Shown here one piece after another: positions 11,689 to 12,296 of a stretch of DNA of 12,296 nucleotides. The DNA lies in the NCBI GenBank assembly GCA_030830415.1, contig JAURNB010000138.1, positions 1 through 12,296 of the forward strand, given 5' to 3'. This DNA comes from Acidimicrobiales bacterium (lineage in GTDB: Bacteria > Actinomycetota > Acidimicrobiia > Acidimicrobiales > Ilumatobacteraceae). Under the pieces are notes generated by a model. That model saw only the letters and a program-made list of their open reading frames with translations, made no database searches and had not been told where the DNA came from. Each line of letters opens with the position of its first letter. The first letter of the stretch is position 1. Both the position numbers and the translations under genes were made by a program.

Positions 11689-12296
11689 GGCGCACGCCAA
11701 GATGGCGCAATGCCATTGCTGAATAGAGAGATGCACCCACTGCCATGGCGTCTTCATCGAAGACCACGTGGTTGGAGTGGTTTGGTGCTGCAGTTGCCGT
11801 GTTTTTGTCAGGCGAGGTTCCACCAAGGAACATCATTGCTCCAGGCAAGCGTTCGAGGACATAACTGAAATCTTCTGCTGCCATTACTGGATTAGGCATT
11901 TGAACAACCTTCTGATCGCCGAGGATTGCTGTTGCAACATCGCTAGCAAAACCTGCAAATTGGTGGTCATTCACGGTGACGGGGTAGCCGAGTTCAATGT
12001 CGACCTCGGCAACTAAGCCATGTGCAGAAGCAATGCCGTTAGCAATTTGATTGATATAGCTATGCACGTTGCTACGTGTTTTTGCACTTACTGCACGCAG
12101 GGTTCCTTGAATTGAAGCTGTCTCAGGAATGACGTTGTATGCGGTACCAGCTTGAATAGTGGTGACTGTCACGATGGCTGGGTCAAATGCATTAATGCGA
12201 CGTGTGACCATTGTTTGGAGTGCTTGAACAATTTCGCAAGCAACAGGAACAGGGTCGAGTGTGCGATGCGGAGCAGAAGCATGACCACCGGCTCCA
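11681..12296 (-). CDS. M20-family amidohydrolase (hippurate / N-acyl amino acid hydrolase-like), 5' part outside window
   Basis: C-terminal half of a metal-dependent amidohydrolase of peptidase family M20 subfamily D, which hydrolyses N-acyl amino acids. The frame is open from the window edge (204 codons visible of about 390). An internal ATG at 12211 is not the start, because family sequence 'GAGGHASAPHRTLDPV' precedes it. Visible blocks are that conserved His segment at the start of the dimerisation domain, 'AGTAYNVIPETASIQGTLRA' about 50 residues into the visible part, 'PNPVMAAEDFSYVLERLPGAMMFLGG' with the conserved E-D-F-S, and 'HSNHVVFDEDAM', which carries the C-terminal His ligand region. 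The stop codon TAA lies within the end of the cyclase gene (8-bp overlap 11681-11688). Confidence 0.93.
   Translation of the reverse strand, partial: GAGGHASAPHRTLDPVPVACEIVQALQTMVTRRINAFDPAIVTVTTIQAGTAYNVIPETASIQGTLRAVSAKTRSNVHSYINQIANGIASAHGLVAEVDIELGYPVTVNDHQFAGFASDVATAILGDQKVVQMPNPVMAAEDFSYVLERLPGAMMFLGGTSPDKNTATAAPNHSNHVVFDEDAMAVGASLYSAMALRHLGVRLT

Noticed and set aside
1..12296. Mobile element, prophage, CRISPR, defence system or tRNA
   Set aside because: I saw no transposase, integrase, repeat-spacer pattern, attachment-site duplication or tRNA-like cloverleaf; the coding density and gene types are those of a stable chromosome.

Overview
This window looks like chromosomal DNA from an actinobacterium of moderate GC content. 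The evidence is a WhiB-family iron-sulfur regulator with an AT-hook tail, actinobacterial-type oligoribonuclease, PNPOx and dUTPase genes, many GTG starts, and a TANNNT hexamer 6-7 nt before several start codons, as in leaderless actinobacterial promoters. An uncultivated Acidimicrobiia-like lineage is my guess; the sequence alone does not prove it. I see no mobile element, CRISPR array, rRNA or tRNA.

Layout, left to right. (1) serS (5' end outside the window) and pdxH run rightward and end at a perfect 23-bp hairpin. (2) A leftward four-gene unit, read from 4174 to 1768, encodes a WhiB7-like regulator, a TlpA-type thioredoxin, a CcdA-type membrane thiol transporter and a poly-gamma-glutamate hydrolase family protein. 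Its first gene has a long 5' leader (4175 to about 4500) with a 53-codon upstream ORF, an intrinsic terminator and a competing antiterminator. (3) An acyl-ACP thioesterase runs rightward and converges on a leftward orn / metallo-hydrolase pair. (4) orn and dut are divergent and share a 26-nt gap with overlapping -10 hexamers. (5) A leftward FTR1-type iron permease is followed by an aminoglycoside-phosphotransferase-like kinase that overlaps it by 50 nt. (6) A leftward class III CoA-transferase is divergent from a rightward cyclase-family hydrolase, which overlaps by 8 nt the end of a leftward M20 amidohydrolase running off the window.

The most notable element is the whiB7-type leader. The last codons of its upstream ORF form one arm of a helix that sequesters the 5' arm of the terminator. 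Uninterrupted translation of the short ORF should therefore leave the terminator free, and stalled translation should allow read-through into whiB7. This resembles the translation-responsive attenuation reported for whiB7/wblC in Mycobacterium and Streptomyces. Here the regulated unit also appears to include a membrane thiol-redox pair (TlpA and CcdA).

A second pattern is the leaderless promoter signature. Seven genes (tlpA-like, thioesterase, metallo-hydrolase, orn, dut, FTR1, cyclase) have a TANNNT hexamer exactly 6 or 7 nt before the chosen start codon. This helps fix several GTG starts.
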